In this document: one piece after another, positions 8,792-17,116 of the stretch
Numbering within the stretch: position 1 is the first letter of the stretch
Layout: each line of letters starts with the position of its first letter
Assembly (NCBI RefSeq): GCF_003143935.1
Contig: NZ_QFRX01000001.1
Span: 7,351,400-7,415,399, forward strand
Source: Streptomyces sp. Act143
GTDB lineage: Bacteria > Actinomycetota > Actinomycetes > Streptomycetales > Streptomycetaceae
Length of the DNA: 64,000 bases
Direction: 5' to 3'
Notes under the pieces: model-generated
Told to the model about the DNA's origin: nothing
Seen by the model: only the letters and a program-made list of their open reading frames with translations
Databases searched by the model: none
Position numbers and translations under genes: made by a program

Positions 8792-9538
8792 ATGAGCCTG
8801 TTCCGCGACGACGGCATCGTGCTGCGCACCCAGAAGCTGGGCGAAGCGGACCGCATCATCACGCTGCTCACTCGTGGGCACGGCCGGGTGCGGGCCGTCG
8901 CCCGGGGTGTGCGGCGGACCAAGTCCAAGTTCGGGGCGCGGCTCGAACCCTTCTCCCACGTCGACGTGCAGTTCTTCGCGCGGGGGAGTGAGCTGGTCGG
9001 GCGCGGGCTGCCGCTGTGCACGCAGAGCGAGACCATCGCCGCCTACGGGAGCGGGATCGTCTCCGACTACGCCCGCTACACCGCGGGCACCGCGATGCTG
9101 GAGACCGCCGAGCGGTTCACCGACCACGAGGGCGAGCCCGCCGTGCAGCAGTATCTGCTGCTGGTCGGCGCCCTCAGGACGCTCGCCAACGGCGAGCACG
9201 CCCCGCACCTCGTCCTCGACGCCTTCCTGCTGCGCTCCCTCGCCGTCAACGGTTACGCCCCCAGCTTCGGCGACTGCGCGAAGTGCGGGCTCCCCGGCCC
9301 GAACCGGTTCTTCTCGGTCGGCTCCGGGGGCTCCGTCTGCGTGGACTGCCGGGTGCCGGGCAGCGTCGTACCCTCTCCGCAGACCCTGGAACTCCTCGGC
9401 GCGCTGCTTACGGGAGACTGGGGAACCGCGGACGCGTGCGAGCCGCGGTACGTCCGGGAGGGGAGCGGACTGGTCTCCGCCTACCTGCACTGGCATCTGG
9501 AACGCGGGCTGCGCTCGCTGCGTTACGTAGAGAAGTAA
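8792..9538 (+). CDS. recO: DNA repair protein RecO
   Basis: RecO (248 aa) anneals single strands and helps load RecA in the RecFOR pathway. The N-terminal OB-fold opens M-S-L-F-R-D-D-G-I-V-L-R-T-Q-K-L-G-E-A-D-R, the usual actinobacterial RecO start. The C-terminal half holds a zinc site with two Cys pairs, C-A-K-C-G and C-V-D-C-R, around residues 163-190. Length is normal. It is followed after 23 nt by uppS on the same strand, a neighbourhood widely kept in actinobacteria. Confidence 0.95.
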   Translation: MSLFRDDGIVLRTQKLGEADRIITLLTRGHGRVRAVARGVRRTKSKFGARLEPFSHVDVQFFARGSELVGRGLPLCTQSETIAAYGSGIVSDYARYTAGTAMLETAERFTDHEGEPAVQQYLLLVGALRTLANGEHAPHLVLDAFLLRSLAVNGYAPSFGDCAKCGLPGPNRFFSVGSGGSVCVDCRVPGSVVPSPQTLELLGALLTGDWGTADACEPRYVREGSGLVSAYLHWHLERGLRSLRYVEK

Positions 9539-9561
9539 GCCGGAGAGGAACGAGAAGCAAC

Positions 9562-10401
9562 ATGGTCGTACGTGGGATTCTGGGGCGCCAGCGCCGCCAG
9601 TACAGGACGCCCGAGCCCCACCCCTCCGGTGCCCGCCCGCCGAAGCTCCCCGGCGAACTCGTCCCGAACCACGTGGCGATCGTCATGGACGGCAACGGCC
9701 GCTGGGCCAAGGAGCGCGGCCTGCCCCGCACCGAGGGCCACAAGGTCGGAGCCGAGCGTGTTCTCGACGTCCTCCAGGGCGCCATCGAGATGGGCGTGGA
9801 GGCCATCTCGCTGTACGCCTTCTCCACCGAGAACTGGAAGCGCTCGCCCGACGAGGTCCGCTTCCTCATGAACTTCAACCGCGACTTCATCCGCAAGACC
9901 CGCGACCAGCTCGACGAGCTCGGCATCCGGGTCCGCTGGGTGGGCCGGATGCCCAAGCTGTGGAAGTCGGTCGCCAAGGAGCTCCAGGTCGCCCAGGAGC
10001 AGACCAAGGGCAACGACAAGCTGACCCTCTACTTCTGCATGAACTACGGCGGCCGCGCCGAGATCGCCGACGCCGCCCAGGCCCTCGCCGAGGACGTGAA
10101 GGCGGGGCGCCTCGACCCCTCCAAGGTCAATGAGAAGACCCTCGCCAAGTACCTGTACTACCCGGACATGCCGGACGTGGACCTGTTCCTGCGGCCCAGC
10201 GGCGAGCAGCGCACCTCCAACTACCTGCTCTGGCAGAGCGCCTACGCCGAGATGGTCTTCCAGGACGTGCTGTGGCCCGACTTCGACCGCCGCGACCTGT
10301 GGCGGGCCTGCGTCGAGTACGCCTCCCGCGACCGCCGCTTCGGCGGCGCCCTGCCGAACGAGGAGCTGCTGGCGATGGAGGGCAAGCAGACCGCCCCGTA
10401 A
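9562..10401 (+). CDS. uppS: Isoprenyl transferase (undecaprenyl diphosphate synthase)
   Basis: A cis-prenyltransferase of 279 residues that condenses isopentenyl diphosphate onto an allylic primer to make the polyprenyl carrier for cell-wall synthesis. Signatures: V-A-I-V-M-D-G-N-G-R-W-A (residues 37-48, with the catalytic Asp), Y-A-F-S-T-E-N-W-K-R-S, and D-L-F-L-R-P-S-G-E-Q-R-T-S-N-Y-L-L-W-Q near the C-terminus. A 35-residue Arg/Pro-rich N-terminal extension precedes the fold, common in actinobacteria. The exact product length cannot be read from sequence. Confidence 0.93.
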   Translation: MVVRGILGRQRRQYRTPEPHPSGARPPKLPGELVPNHVAIVMDGNGRWAKERGLPRTEGHKVGAERVLDVLQGAIEMGVEAISLYAFSTENWKRSPDEVRFLMNFNRDFIRKTRDQLDELGIRVRWVGRMPKLWKSVAKELQVAQEQTKGNDKLTLYFCMNYGGRAEIADAAQALAEDVKAGRLDPSKVNEKTLAKYLYYPDMPDVDLFLRPSGEQRTSNYLLWQSAYAEMVFQDVLWPDFDRRDLWRACVEYASRDRRFGGALPNEELLAMEGKQTAP

Positions 10402-10461
10402 GCGGGAACATGGCCATATCGCGGCTACCGCCCGTTCACCGGGCTCGCGCACGATCCGCCC

Positions 10462-11805
10462 ATGAAGGTCACGCACCGCGCCATACCCGCCGCCCTCGCC
10501 CTGGGCACCCTGCTGGTCGCGGCCCTGCCCGCGCAGGCCGCGCACCAGCCCGCCCACGCCACGAGCTACGGCACCAAGGCCACGTACGCCCCGCGGCAGA
10601 GCACGCACACCTACCAGCGCCCGCCCGCCGGCTTCACCCCGGTCTTCACGGAGAACGTCTCTCGGCACGGCTCCCGTGCCGCCTCCGACAGCGAGGACGG
10701 CGACCTGCTCCTCGCCCTGTGGGACCAGGCCCAGGCCGCGGGCCAACTCACCGGCAAGGGAAAGGAGTTCGGCCCCGACGTACGCGCCCTCCAGGCCGCC
10801 ATGGCGAAGGTCGGCTACGGCAACCTCAGCGGGCGCGGCGAGCAGGAGATGCGGGACACCGCCGCGCGCATGCGGCAACGGCTGCCCTCCCTCTTCACGA
10901 AGATCGCCGCCGACGGCGAGAAGATCGACGTCGTCAGCTCCGGGCAGGGCCGTGCCATCGCCAGCGCGAACGAGTACGCCGGTGAGCTCGCCGCCGCCGA
11001 CCCGGCCCTGAAGCCCCTGATCGGCCCGACCCGCACCGACAAGGACCTGCTCTACTTCCACAAGGCCGCGGGCGGCGCCGCCTACCGCGACTACATCGAC
11101 AACGACCAGCGCCTCGCCGCGACCCTGAAGTCGATCACCGACCAGCCCCGCACCCAGGAGGCCGCCCGCAGTGTGCTGCGTCGGCTCTTCGCGGACGCCT
11201 TCGTCGAGCAGCTGAGCGCCGCCGACCAGGTCGCCGCCGCCGAGGCCGTCTACAACCTGTACGCCATCGCCCCCGCGATGAGCGAGGAGAGCCCCGACGG
11301 CAAGGGCTGGGGCATGCAGCGGTACATCTCCGCCACCGACGCCGCCTGGTTCGGCTATCTGTCCGACGCCGAGGACTTCTACGAGAAGGGCCCCGGCTTC
11401 GCGGACAGCGACATCACGTACAAGATGGCCGACGTCCTGCTCGACGACTTCTTCGAGCAGGTCGAGGCCAAGCGCGACGGCACCAGCGCCCTGGGCGCCG
11501 AGCTCCGCTTCAGCCACGCCGAGGAGATCATCCCGCTGGCCGCGCTGATGCGTCTGCCGGGCAGCACACGGCCGGCCACCGAGCAGGAGCCGTACACCTA
11601 CGCCACCAACCCCTGGCGCGGCGCCGCCGTCTCGCCGCTCGGCGCGAACATCCAGTGGGACGTCTTCCGGAAGGGTGACCGCTGGCTGGTGCGGATGCTC
11701 TACAACGAGAAGGAGGCCGCGTTCAAGGCGGGCTGCACGCCCATCGCGAAGGGCAGCACGTTCTACGACCTGGACGAGCTGGAGAGGTGCTTCAAGCGCA
11801 CGTAG
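10462..11805 (+). CDS. Secreted histidine-type acid phosphatase
   Basis: A 447-residue histidine phosphatase of the large (acid phosphatase/phytase-like) branch, expected to release phosphate from phosphomonoesters outside the cell. It has a Sec signal (residues 1-26, cleaved after A-Q-A), the nucleophile motif R-H-G at 68-70, and H352-A-E354, the usual second catalytic His with its proton donor. The C-terminus carries a Cys pair (A-G-C-T, E-R-C-F). The gene follows uppS by 60 nt. Confidence 0.8.
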   Translation: MKVTHRAIPAALALGTLLVAALPAQAAHQPAHATSYGTKATYAPRQSTHTYQRPPAGFTPVFTENVSRHGSRAASDSEDGDLLLALWDQAQAAGQLTGKGKEFGPDVRALQAAMAKVGYGNLSGRGEQEMRDTAARMRQRLPSLFTKIAADGEKIDVVSSGQGRAIASANEYAGELAAADPALKPLIGPTRTDKDLLYFHKAAGGAAYRDYIDNDQRLAATLKSITDQPRTQEAARSVLRRLFADAFVEQLSAADQVAAAEAVYNLYAIAPAMSEESPDGKGWGMQRYISATDAAWFGYLSDAEDFYEKGPGFADSDITYKMADVLLDDFFEQVEAKRDGTSALGAELRFSHAEEIIPLAALMRLPGSTRPATEQEPYTYATNPWRGAAVSPLGANIQWDVFRKGDRWLVRMLYNEKEAAFKAGCTPIAKGSTFYDLDELERCFKRT

Positions 11806-11815
11806 CCCGTGGGCG

Positions 11816-11821
11816 TACGAT
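11816..11821 (+). promoter_or_regulatory. Candidate -10 (TACGAT) for the 11830 gene
   Basis: TACGAT ends 8 nt before the ATG at 11830, which lacks a ribosome-binding site. It fits the short-spacing pattern seen at other genes of the window. Confidence 0.35.
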
Positions 11822-11829
11822 CCCGCCTC

Positions 11830-12372
11830 ATGGTCATGAACATGGGGCGGGACGCCGAACAGGGCGTGGTCGAGCTGGAGTACGTGCAGCAGCGCGAGGA
11901 GATGACGGAGGCGATCCGGCTGATGCTGCGCAAGCGCGGCAGGGCGGCGGGGCTGGTCTACCACCCCGTCTTCGCGGGCTGCGCGATCCTGATCGGCGCG
12001 GCCCTGGTGGCGCTGGGGTTCAGGAACGGCGACGCCGGCAACGTCTTCGGGATCATGCTCATCGTGTGGGGGCTGCTGATCCCCTTCGCCCCGCGGTCCA
12101 TGGCCGACAAGATGGTCGCCGCGAACCGCCACCACGGCCTGACCCGGGTGACCGTCACCGACGAGGGCGTCCACATGGTCAGCGCCCACGCCGATCTGCG
12201 CACCGACTGGGCCAACTACGGCAGCTACGCCGAGGGCCCCGGGGTCTTCGTGCTGCGCAGTCCCGACCAGGCGGGGAACTGCGCGATGGTGCTGGTCAAG
12301 AAGGGCGTGCGGACGCCCGCCGACGTGGACCGGCTGCGGACGGTCCTCGACCGCAACCTGACCCGCGTCTGA
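11830..12372 (+). CDS. Small membrane protein, YcxB-like
   Basis: About 180 residues. A soluble N-terminal segment is followed by two adjacent membrane helices (G-C-A-I-L-I-G-A-A-L-V-A-L-G and G-I-M-L-I-V-W-G-L-L-I-P). A cytoplasmic C-terminal domain follows with T-V-T-D-E-G-V-H-M-V-S, D-W-A-N-Y-G-S-Y and V-L-V-K-K-G-V, the pattern of YcxB-like membrane proteins. No function is established for the family as far as I know. It ends 3 nt before the convergent zur gene. Confidence 0.6.
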   Translation: MVMNMGRDAEQGVVELEYVQQREEMTEAIRLMLRKRGRAAGLVYHPVFAGCAILIGAALVALGFRNGDAGNVFGIMLIVWGLLIPFAPRSMADKMVAANRHHGLTRVTVTDEGVHMVSAHADLRTDWANYGSYAEGPGVFVLRSPDQAGNCAMVLVKKGVRTPADVDRLRTVLDRNLTRV

Positions 12373-12375
12373 GCG

Positions 12376-12795
12376 TCAGCCGGCGGAGGCCGCGGCGCAC
12401 TCCGCGCACGTGCCGAAGATCTCCACGGTGTGCGCCACATTGACGTAGCCGTGCTCGGCCGCGATCGCCTCGGCCCACTTCTCCACCGCGGGACCCTCGA
12501 CCTCCACCGCCTTGCCGCAGACGCGGCAGACCAGGTGGTGGTGATGGTCGCCGGTGGAGCAGCGGCGGTAGACGGACTCGCCGTCGGAGGTGCGCAGGAC
12601 GTCCACCTCGCCGGCGTCCGCGAGGGACTGCAGGGTGCGGTACACCGTGGTCAGGCCGACCGAATCGCCCTTGTGCTTGAGCATGTCGTGGAGTTCCTGC
12701 GCGCTGCGGAACTCGTCGACCTCGTTCAGGGCCGCCGCCACGGCAGCCCGCTGCCGGGTCGAACGGCCCTTCACGGGCGGTCCAGCGGTCGTCAC
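12376..12795 (-). CDS. zur: Zinc uptake regulator Zur (Fur family)
   Basis: A 139-residue Fur-family repressor. The N-terminal winged helix includes F-R-S-A-Q-E-L-H and G-L-T-T-V-Y-R-T-L-Q-S-L. The regulatory motif D-H-H-H-H-L-V-C-R-V-C-G carries the first Cys pair, and C-A-E-C near the C-terminus completes the structural zinc site. The GTG start follows AGGAGG by 6 nt. Placement directly after znuACB on the same strand makes Zur, rather than an iron or peroxide regulator, the best call. With zinc bound it should repress znuACB through the box at 15492-15506. Confidence 0.92.
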   Translation of the reverse strand: MTTAGPPVKGRSTRQRAAVAAALNEVDEFRSAQELHDMLKHKGDSVGLTTVYRTLQSLADAGEVDVLRTSDGESVYRRCSTGDHHHHLVCRVCGKAVEVEGPAVEKWAEAIAAEHGYVNVAHTVEIFGTCAECAAASAG

Positions 12796-12857
12796 CGGTT
12801 GCCTCCTCATCCCTACTGCGTCTGCCGGGCCATTGTGCCAGCCCGGCCTGGGCGCAG

Positions 12858-13760
12858 TCAGACGCCGACCTTGCCCGACGCCTCCCGGCTGGCCGGAATC
12901 ACGCACTCCGCGGGGTCGCCGGCGGCCTGCGCGGCGGCTGCCGCCCGGGCCCGGCGCCGGGCCAGCGGAGTGGCCAGGGCGGTCGTCAGGATGAACGCCG
13001 CGATGGTCAGCAGCACGATCGTCGCGCCGGGCGGGACGTCCTGGTAGTACGACGTGACGGTGCCGCTGATCGTGACCGTGACGCCGATGGCCACGGCGAT
13101 CGCGAAGGTCGCCGCGAAGCTCCGGCTGAGCTGCTGCGCCGCCGCCACCGGGACCACCATGAGGGCCGAGACCAGCAGCAGGCCCACCACCCGCATGGCC
13201 ACCGTCACCGTCACCGCGGCCGTGACCGCCGTCAGCAGGTTCAGGGCGCGCACCGGCAGGCCCGTGACCCGCGCGAACTCCTCGTCCTGGCTGACCGCGA
13301 AGAGCTGCCGGCGCAGGCCCAGGGTGACCAGCACCACGAAGGCCGCGAGCAGGCAGATCGCCGTCACGTCCGACGCCGACACCGTCGACAGGGAGCCGAA
13401 GAGGTACGAGGTGAGGTTGGCGTTGGAGCCGGTGGGCGCGAGGTTGATGAACATCACGCCGCCGGCCATGCCGCCGTAGAAGAGCATGGCGAGGGCGATG
13501 TCGCCGCGGGTCTTGCCGTACCAGCGGATCAGCTCCATGAGCACGGCGCCGAGGACGGAGACGAGGGTCGCCATCCACACCGGGGACCAGGACAGCAGGA
13601 AGCCGAGGCCGACGCCGGTCATCGCCACGTGGCCGATGCCGTCGCCCATGAGGGCCTGGCGGCGCTGGACGAGGTAGATGCCCACGGCCGGGGCGGTGAT
13701 GCCGACCAGGACGGCGGCGAGCAGGGCCCGCTGCATGAAGGCGTAGTCGAGGATCTCCAT
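12858..13760 (-). CDS. znuB: Zinc ABC transporter permease
   Basis: A 300-residue polytopic membrane protein of the ABC-3 (ZnuB/TroC) family with about eight hydrophobic segments, beginning M-E-I-L-D-Y-A-F-M-Q-R-A-L. It forms the membrane channel of the zinc importer with the ATPase encoded upstream. Its ATG overlaps the znuC stop (ATGA), indicating translational coupling. The C-terminus is an Arg/Ala-rich cytoplasmic tail. A 62-nt gap with a weak 7-bp hairpin separates it from zur. Confidence 0.92.
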   Translation of the reverse strand: MEILDYAFMQRALLAAVLVGITAPAVGIYLVQRRQALMGDGIGHVAMTGVGLGFLLSWSPVWMATLVSVLGAVLMELIRWYGKTRGDIALAMLFYGGMAGGVMFINLAPTGSNANLTSYLFGSLSTVSASDVTAICLLAAFVVLVTLGLRRQLFAVSQDEEFARVTGLPVRALNLLTAVTAAVTVTVAMRVVGLLLVSALMVVPVAAAQQLSRSFAATFAIAVAIGVTVTISGTVTSYYQDVPPGATIVLLTIAAFILTTALATPLARRRARAAAAAQAAGDPAECVIPASREASGKVGV

Positions 13761-14518
13761 CAGCTCAGCAGTCCCGTGTGGATCGGCGCGTGTTCGTGCG
13801 GGTGGACGTGGTCGTGGCCGGGGAGCGCGTGCTGGCCGACCGCCTTCGGGGGCGGGCCGTCGTGCAGCACACAGCCGTCGCGGAGCACGACCGCGCGGTC
13901 GATCAGGGGCTCCAGCGGGCCCAGTTCGTGCAGGACCAGCAGGACGGTCGTACCGGCGGCGACCTGTTCCTCCAGGGTGTGCGCCAGCACCTCCTGGCTC
14001 GCCAGGTCGACGCCCGCCATCGGCTCGTCCATGATCAGCAGTTCGGGTTCGGCGGCGAGGGCCCGGGCGATGAGGACGCGCTGGTGCTGGCCGCCGGACA
14101 GGGCGTCGACGGAGTCCTTCGCGCGGTCCGCCATGCCGACGAGCTCCAGGGCCCGACGCACGGCCTCGCGGTCGGTCCTGCGGAGCACGCCGAAGCGGGC
14201 GCGGGACAGGCGGCCGGAGGAGACGACCTCGGTGACCGTCGCGGGGACGCCGCCGGCGGCCGTGGTGCGCTGCGGGACGTAGCCGACGCGCGCCCAGTCC
14301 CTGAAGGCCTTGCGGTCCGTGCCGAACAGGCGTATCTCGCCGTCGGCGAGCGGGACTTGGCCGATGATGCTGCGCACGGCCGTCGACTTGCCGGAACCGT
14401 TGGCGCCGAGCAGCGCGACGACCTCACCGCGGTTCACGGTGAGGTCGATGCCGCGCAGGACGGGCCGCGAGCCCAGGTCGGCGCGGACGCCGCGCAGGGA
14501 GATGACGGGCTCGGACAC
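13760..14518 (-). CDS. znuC: Zinc ABC transporter ATP-binding protein
   Basis: ATPase of the zinc importer, 252 residues. Walker A is G-A-N-G-S-G-K-S-T, the signature L-S-G-G-Q-H-Q-R, and Walker B L-L-I-M-D-E-P. The C-terminal tail is His-rich (several H residues around D-H-V-H-P-H-E-H), a plausible metal-binding or sensing extension. The GTG at 14518 is preferred because GGAGGAG lies just upstream. A GTG at 14539 overlapping the znuA stop is the alternative and adds seven residues. Confidence 0.93.
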   Translation of the reverse strand: MSEPVISLRGVRADLGSRPVLRGIDLTVNRGEVVALLGANGSGKSTAVRSIIGQVPLADGEIRLFGTDRKAFRDWARVGYVPQRTTAAGGVPATVTEVVSSGRLSRARFGVLRRTDREAVRRALELVGMADRAKDSVDALSGGQHQRVLIARALAAEPELLIMDEPMAGVDLASQEVLAHTLEEQVAAGTTVLLVLHELGPLEPLIDRAVVLRDGCVLHDGPPPKAVGQHALPGHDHVHPHEHAPIHTGLLS

Positions 14519-14535
14519 GAACTCCTCCGGGTGGG

Positions 14536-15492
14536 TCACTTGGCGCCCAGGGCGCTCTGCAGCGCCTTGAGGTTGGATTCCATGACCTGGAAGTAGTCGT
14601 CGCCCTTGGACTTGGACGTGATGCCCTCGATCGGGTCGAGGACGTCCGTCTTGAGGTCCGCGTCGGAGGCGATGGTCTTCGCGGTCTTGTCGCTGACGAG
14701 CGTCTCGTAGAACACGGTGGTGACGCCGTCGGCCTTGGCCATCTTCTCAAGGTCCTTCACCCGGGCCGCGCTGGGCTCGGACTCGGGGTCGAGGCCGTTG
14801 ATGGCCTCCTCGGTCAGGCCGTAGCGCTCGGCGAGGTAGCCGAAGGCGGCGTGGGTGGTGAGGAAGACCTTGGTCTTGGTGTTCTTGAGCCCGTCCTCGA
14901 ACTGCGTGTTCAGGTCGTCGAGCTTCTTCACCAGGGCCGCGGTGTTCTTCTGGTAGTCGGCCGCGTGGTCGGGGTCGGCCTTCTCGAAGGCCTTGCCGAC
15001 GCCCTCGGCGACCTGGGCGTAGCGCACCGGGTCGAGCCAGATGTGCGGGTCGAGGCCGGCCAGTTCCTCGTTCTCGTGGTCGTCGTGCTCGGCCGCGTGC
15101 CCGCCGACCTCGTTGCCGTGCTTCTCCAGCGTGGTCAGGGAGGCGGCGTCGATCTTGGTCTTGACCTCGGACTGGGCCACCGCGTCGTCGACGGAGGGCT
15201 GGAGGTTCTTGAGGTAGAGCACCGCGTCGGAGTCCTGGAGCTGCGCGGTCTGCTTGGCGCTGATCTCCAGGTCGTGCGGCTCCTGGCCGGGCTCGGTCAG
15301 GCTGGTGACGTGGACATGGTCGCCGCCGATCTGCTCGGCGAGGAAGGCCATCGGATAGAACGAGGCGACGACGTCGAACTTGTCGGTGTTGCCGGCGGCG
15401 CTCGCCCCGGAGCAGGCGGAGAGGGTCCCGAGACCGAGGGCGGTGACGGCCGCGATGGCTGCCCCGGATATGTGCTGTCGTCGTACGTTCAT
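14536..15492 (-). CDS. znuA: Zinc-binding lipoprotein of the ABC importer
   Basis: Cluster A-I solute-binding protein (318 aa) that captures zinc at the cell surface and delivers it to ZnuBC. The signal peptide ends in a lipobox (L-S-A-C, Cys27), so it is lipid-anchored. The metal ligands include H in the early A-S-F-Y-P region. A His/Glu-rich flexible loop follows (G-H-A-A-E-H-D-D-H-E-N-E, about residues 125-140), typical of zinc rather than manganese proteins, then D-P-H-I-W-L-D-P. Its start codon overlaps the Zur-like box, so the mRNA is probably leaderless or nearly so. Confidence 0.93.
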   Translation of the reverse strand: MNVRRQHISGAAIAAVTALGLGTLSACSGASAAGNTDKFDVVASFYPMAFLAEQIGGDHVHVTSLTEPGQEPHDLEISAKQTAQLQDSDAVLYLKNLQPSVDDAVAQSEVKTKIDAASLTTLEKHGNEVGGHAAEHDDHENEELAGLDPHIWLDPVRYAQVAEGVGKAFEKADPDHAADYQKNTAALVKKLDDLNTQFEDGLKNTKTKVFLTTHAAFGYLAERYGLTEEAINGLDPESEPSAARVKDLEKMAKADGVTTVFYETLVSDKTAKTIASDADLKTDVLDPIEGITSKSKGDDYFQVMESNLKALQSALGAK

Positions 15493-15506
15493 GACAGTCA
15501 TTTTCA
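15492..15506. promoter_or_regulatory. Candidate Zur box / znuA promoter
   Basis: Read on the znuA strand, the site is TGAAAATGACTGTCA, a 7-1-7 inverted repeat with 5 of 7 pairs. It matches the TGAAAATGATTTTCA-type Zur palindrome (recalled, not searched) at 13 of 15 positions. On the same strand a perfect -35 TTGACA (15529-15524) lies 18 bp before GAAAAT (15505-15500). The box therefore covers the -10 region and the start codon, and zinc-loaded Zur would block polymerase directly. Confidence 0.65.
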
Positions 15507-15647
15507 ACAAATATGGAAACCGTTGTCAACAAGCCTGGGTAAGGGCCCGGTGAGAGTGGTCGCTTGCCGAACCGATTTGATACCGGGGGTGTCGGCACCA
15601 GTAACCTGAGTCATTCGCTGCCGTCCATTCGTAATGAAGAGAGCACC

Positions 15648-17030
15648 GTGGCCGCCGACAAGATCGACACCATCGTCAGCCTGAGCAAGCGCCGTGGCTT
15701 CGTTTTCCCCTGTAGTGAGATCTACGGCGGCCAGCGGGCCGCCTGGGACTACGGACACCTGGGTGTCGAGCTCAAGGAGAACATCAAGCGTCAGTGGTGG
15801 CGCTACATGGTGACGTCGCGCGAGGAGGTCGTCGGTATCGACTCGTCCGTGATCCTGGCCCCCGAGGTCTGGGTGGCCTCCGGTCACGTCGCCACTTTCT
15901 CGGACCCGCTGACCGAGTGCACCTCCTGCCACAAGCGCTACCGCGCGGACCACCTGGAAGAGGCGTACGAGGAGAAGAAGGGCCGCCTCCCCGAGAACGG
16001 CCTCGCCGACATCAACTGCCCGAACTGCGGCACCAAGGGCCAGTTCACCGAGCCCAAGCAGTTCTCGGGTCTGCTCTCCACGCACCTCGGCCCGACGCAG
16101 GACTCCGGCTCCATCGCCTACCTGCGCCCGGAGACCGCCCAGGGCATCTTCACCAACTTCGCCCTGACGCAGACCGCCGCGCGCAAGAAGCCGCCGTTCG
16201 GCATCGCGCAGATGGGCAAGTCCTTCCGCAACGAGATCACGCCCGGCAACTTCATCTTCCGTACCCGCGAGTTCGAGCAGATGGAGATGGAGTTCTTCGT
16301 CAAGCCGGGCGAGGACGAGAAGTGGCAGGAGTACTGGATGGAGCAGCGCTGGAACTGGTACACCGGCCTGGGCCTGCGCGAGGAGAACATGCGGTGGTAC
16401 GAGCACCCGAAGGAGAAGCTCTCCCACTACTCCAAGCGCACCGCCGACATCGAGTACCGCTTCCAGTTCGGCGGCAGTGAGTGGGGCGAGCTCGAGGGCG
16501 TCGCCAACCGCACCGACTACGACCTCACCGCGCACTCCAAGGCGTCCGGCCAGGACCTCCACTTCTTCGACCAGGAGGCCGGCGAGCGCTACACCCCGTA
16601 CGTCATCGAGCCCGCCGCCGGTGTCGGCCGCACCATGCTGGCGTTCCTGCTCGACGCCTACGTCGAGGACGAGGCCCCCAACGCCAAGGGCAAGCTGGAG
16701 AAGCGCACGGTGCTGCGCCTCGACCACCGCCTCGCCCCGGTGAAGGCCGCCGTCCTGCCCCTGTCCCGCAACCCCGAGCTGTCGCCCAAGGCCAAGGGCC
16801 TCGCCCAGGCGCTGCGCCAGCACTGGAACATCGAGTTCGACGACGCCGGCGCCATCGGCCGCCGCTACCGCCGCCAGGACGAGATCGGCACGCCGTACTG
16901 CGTGACGGTCGACTTCGACACCCTGGAGGACAACGCGGTCACCGTCCGCGAGCGCGACTCGATGAAGCAGGAGCGCGTCTCCCTCGACCAGATCGAGGGC
17001 TACCTGGCCAGCCGCCTGATCGGCTGCTAG
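15648..17030 (+). CDS. glyS: Glycyl-tRNA synthetase
   Basis: Single-chain (alpha2-type) glycine-tRNA ligase of 460 residues, the usual actinobacterial length. Class II motifs are visible: F-P-C-S-E-I-Y-G-G near the start, a zinc-ribbon-like insertion with C-x-x-C pairs (C-T-S-C and C-P-N-C, residues 90-125), Y-L-R-P-E-T-A-Q-G-I-F, F-R-N-E-I-T-P and the anticodon-binding domain at the C-terminus. GTG start after GAAGAGAG. It is divergent from znuA, sharing a 155-bp promoter region. Essential. Confidence 0.97.
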   Translation: MAADKIDTIVSLSKRRGFVFPCSEIYGGQRAAWDYGHLGVELKENIKRQWWRYMVTSREEVVGIDSSVILAPEVWVASGHVATFSDPLTECTSCHKRYRADHLEEAYEEKKGRLPENGLADINCPNCGTKGQFTEPKQFSGLLSTHLGPTQDSGSIAYLRPETAQGIFTNFALTQTAARKKPPFGIAQMGKSFRNEITPGNFIFRTREFEQMEMEFFVKPGEDEKWQEYWMEQRWNWYTGLGLREENMRWYEHPKEKLSHYSKRTADIEYRFQFGGSEWGELEGVANRTDYDLTAHSKASGQDLHFFDQEAGERYTPYVIEPAAGVGRTMLAFLLDAYVEDEAPNAKGKLEKRTVLRLDHRLAPVKAAVLPLSRNPELSPKAKGLAQALRQHWNIEFDDAGAIGRRYRRQDEIGTPYCVTVDFDTLEDNAVTVRERDSMKQERVSLDQIEGYLASRLIGC

Positions 17031-17052
17031 GGCACACGTCCCGGCATTGATT

Positions 17053-17094
17053 GGCCCTTGATACAGGTCCCCCGGTGGACCTGTATCAAGGGCC
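17053..17094. promoter_or_regulatory. 18-bp perfect inverted repeat between glyS and the LysE gene
   Basis: GGCCCTTGATACAGGTCC (17053-17070) is followed after 6 nt by its exact reverse complement (17077-17094). It lies 22 nt after the glyS stop and 22 nt before the exporter ATG. It could terminate glyS transcription, although no T-run follows. It could also be an operator: TTGATA in the left arm is a plausible -35 and TGTATC in the right arm a weak -10, 18 bp apart. Confidence 0.8.
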
Positions 17095-17116
17095 GTTGCG
17101 CTTTCAGGCTGGAGGC

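Noticed and set aside
9523..12189. 888-codon minus-strand open frame
   Set aside because: It is the antisense shadow of uppS and the histidine phosphatase, with Val/Gly/Asp/Leu-rich low-complexity translation and no motif.
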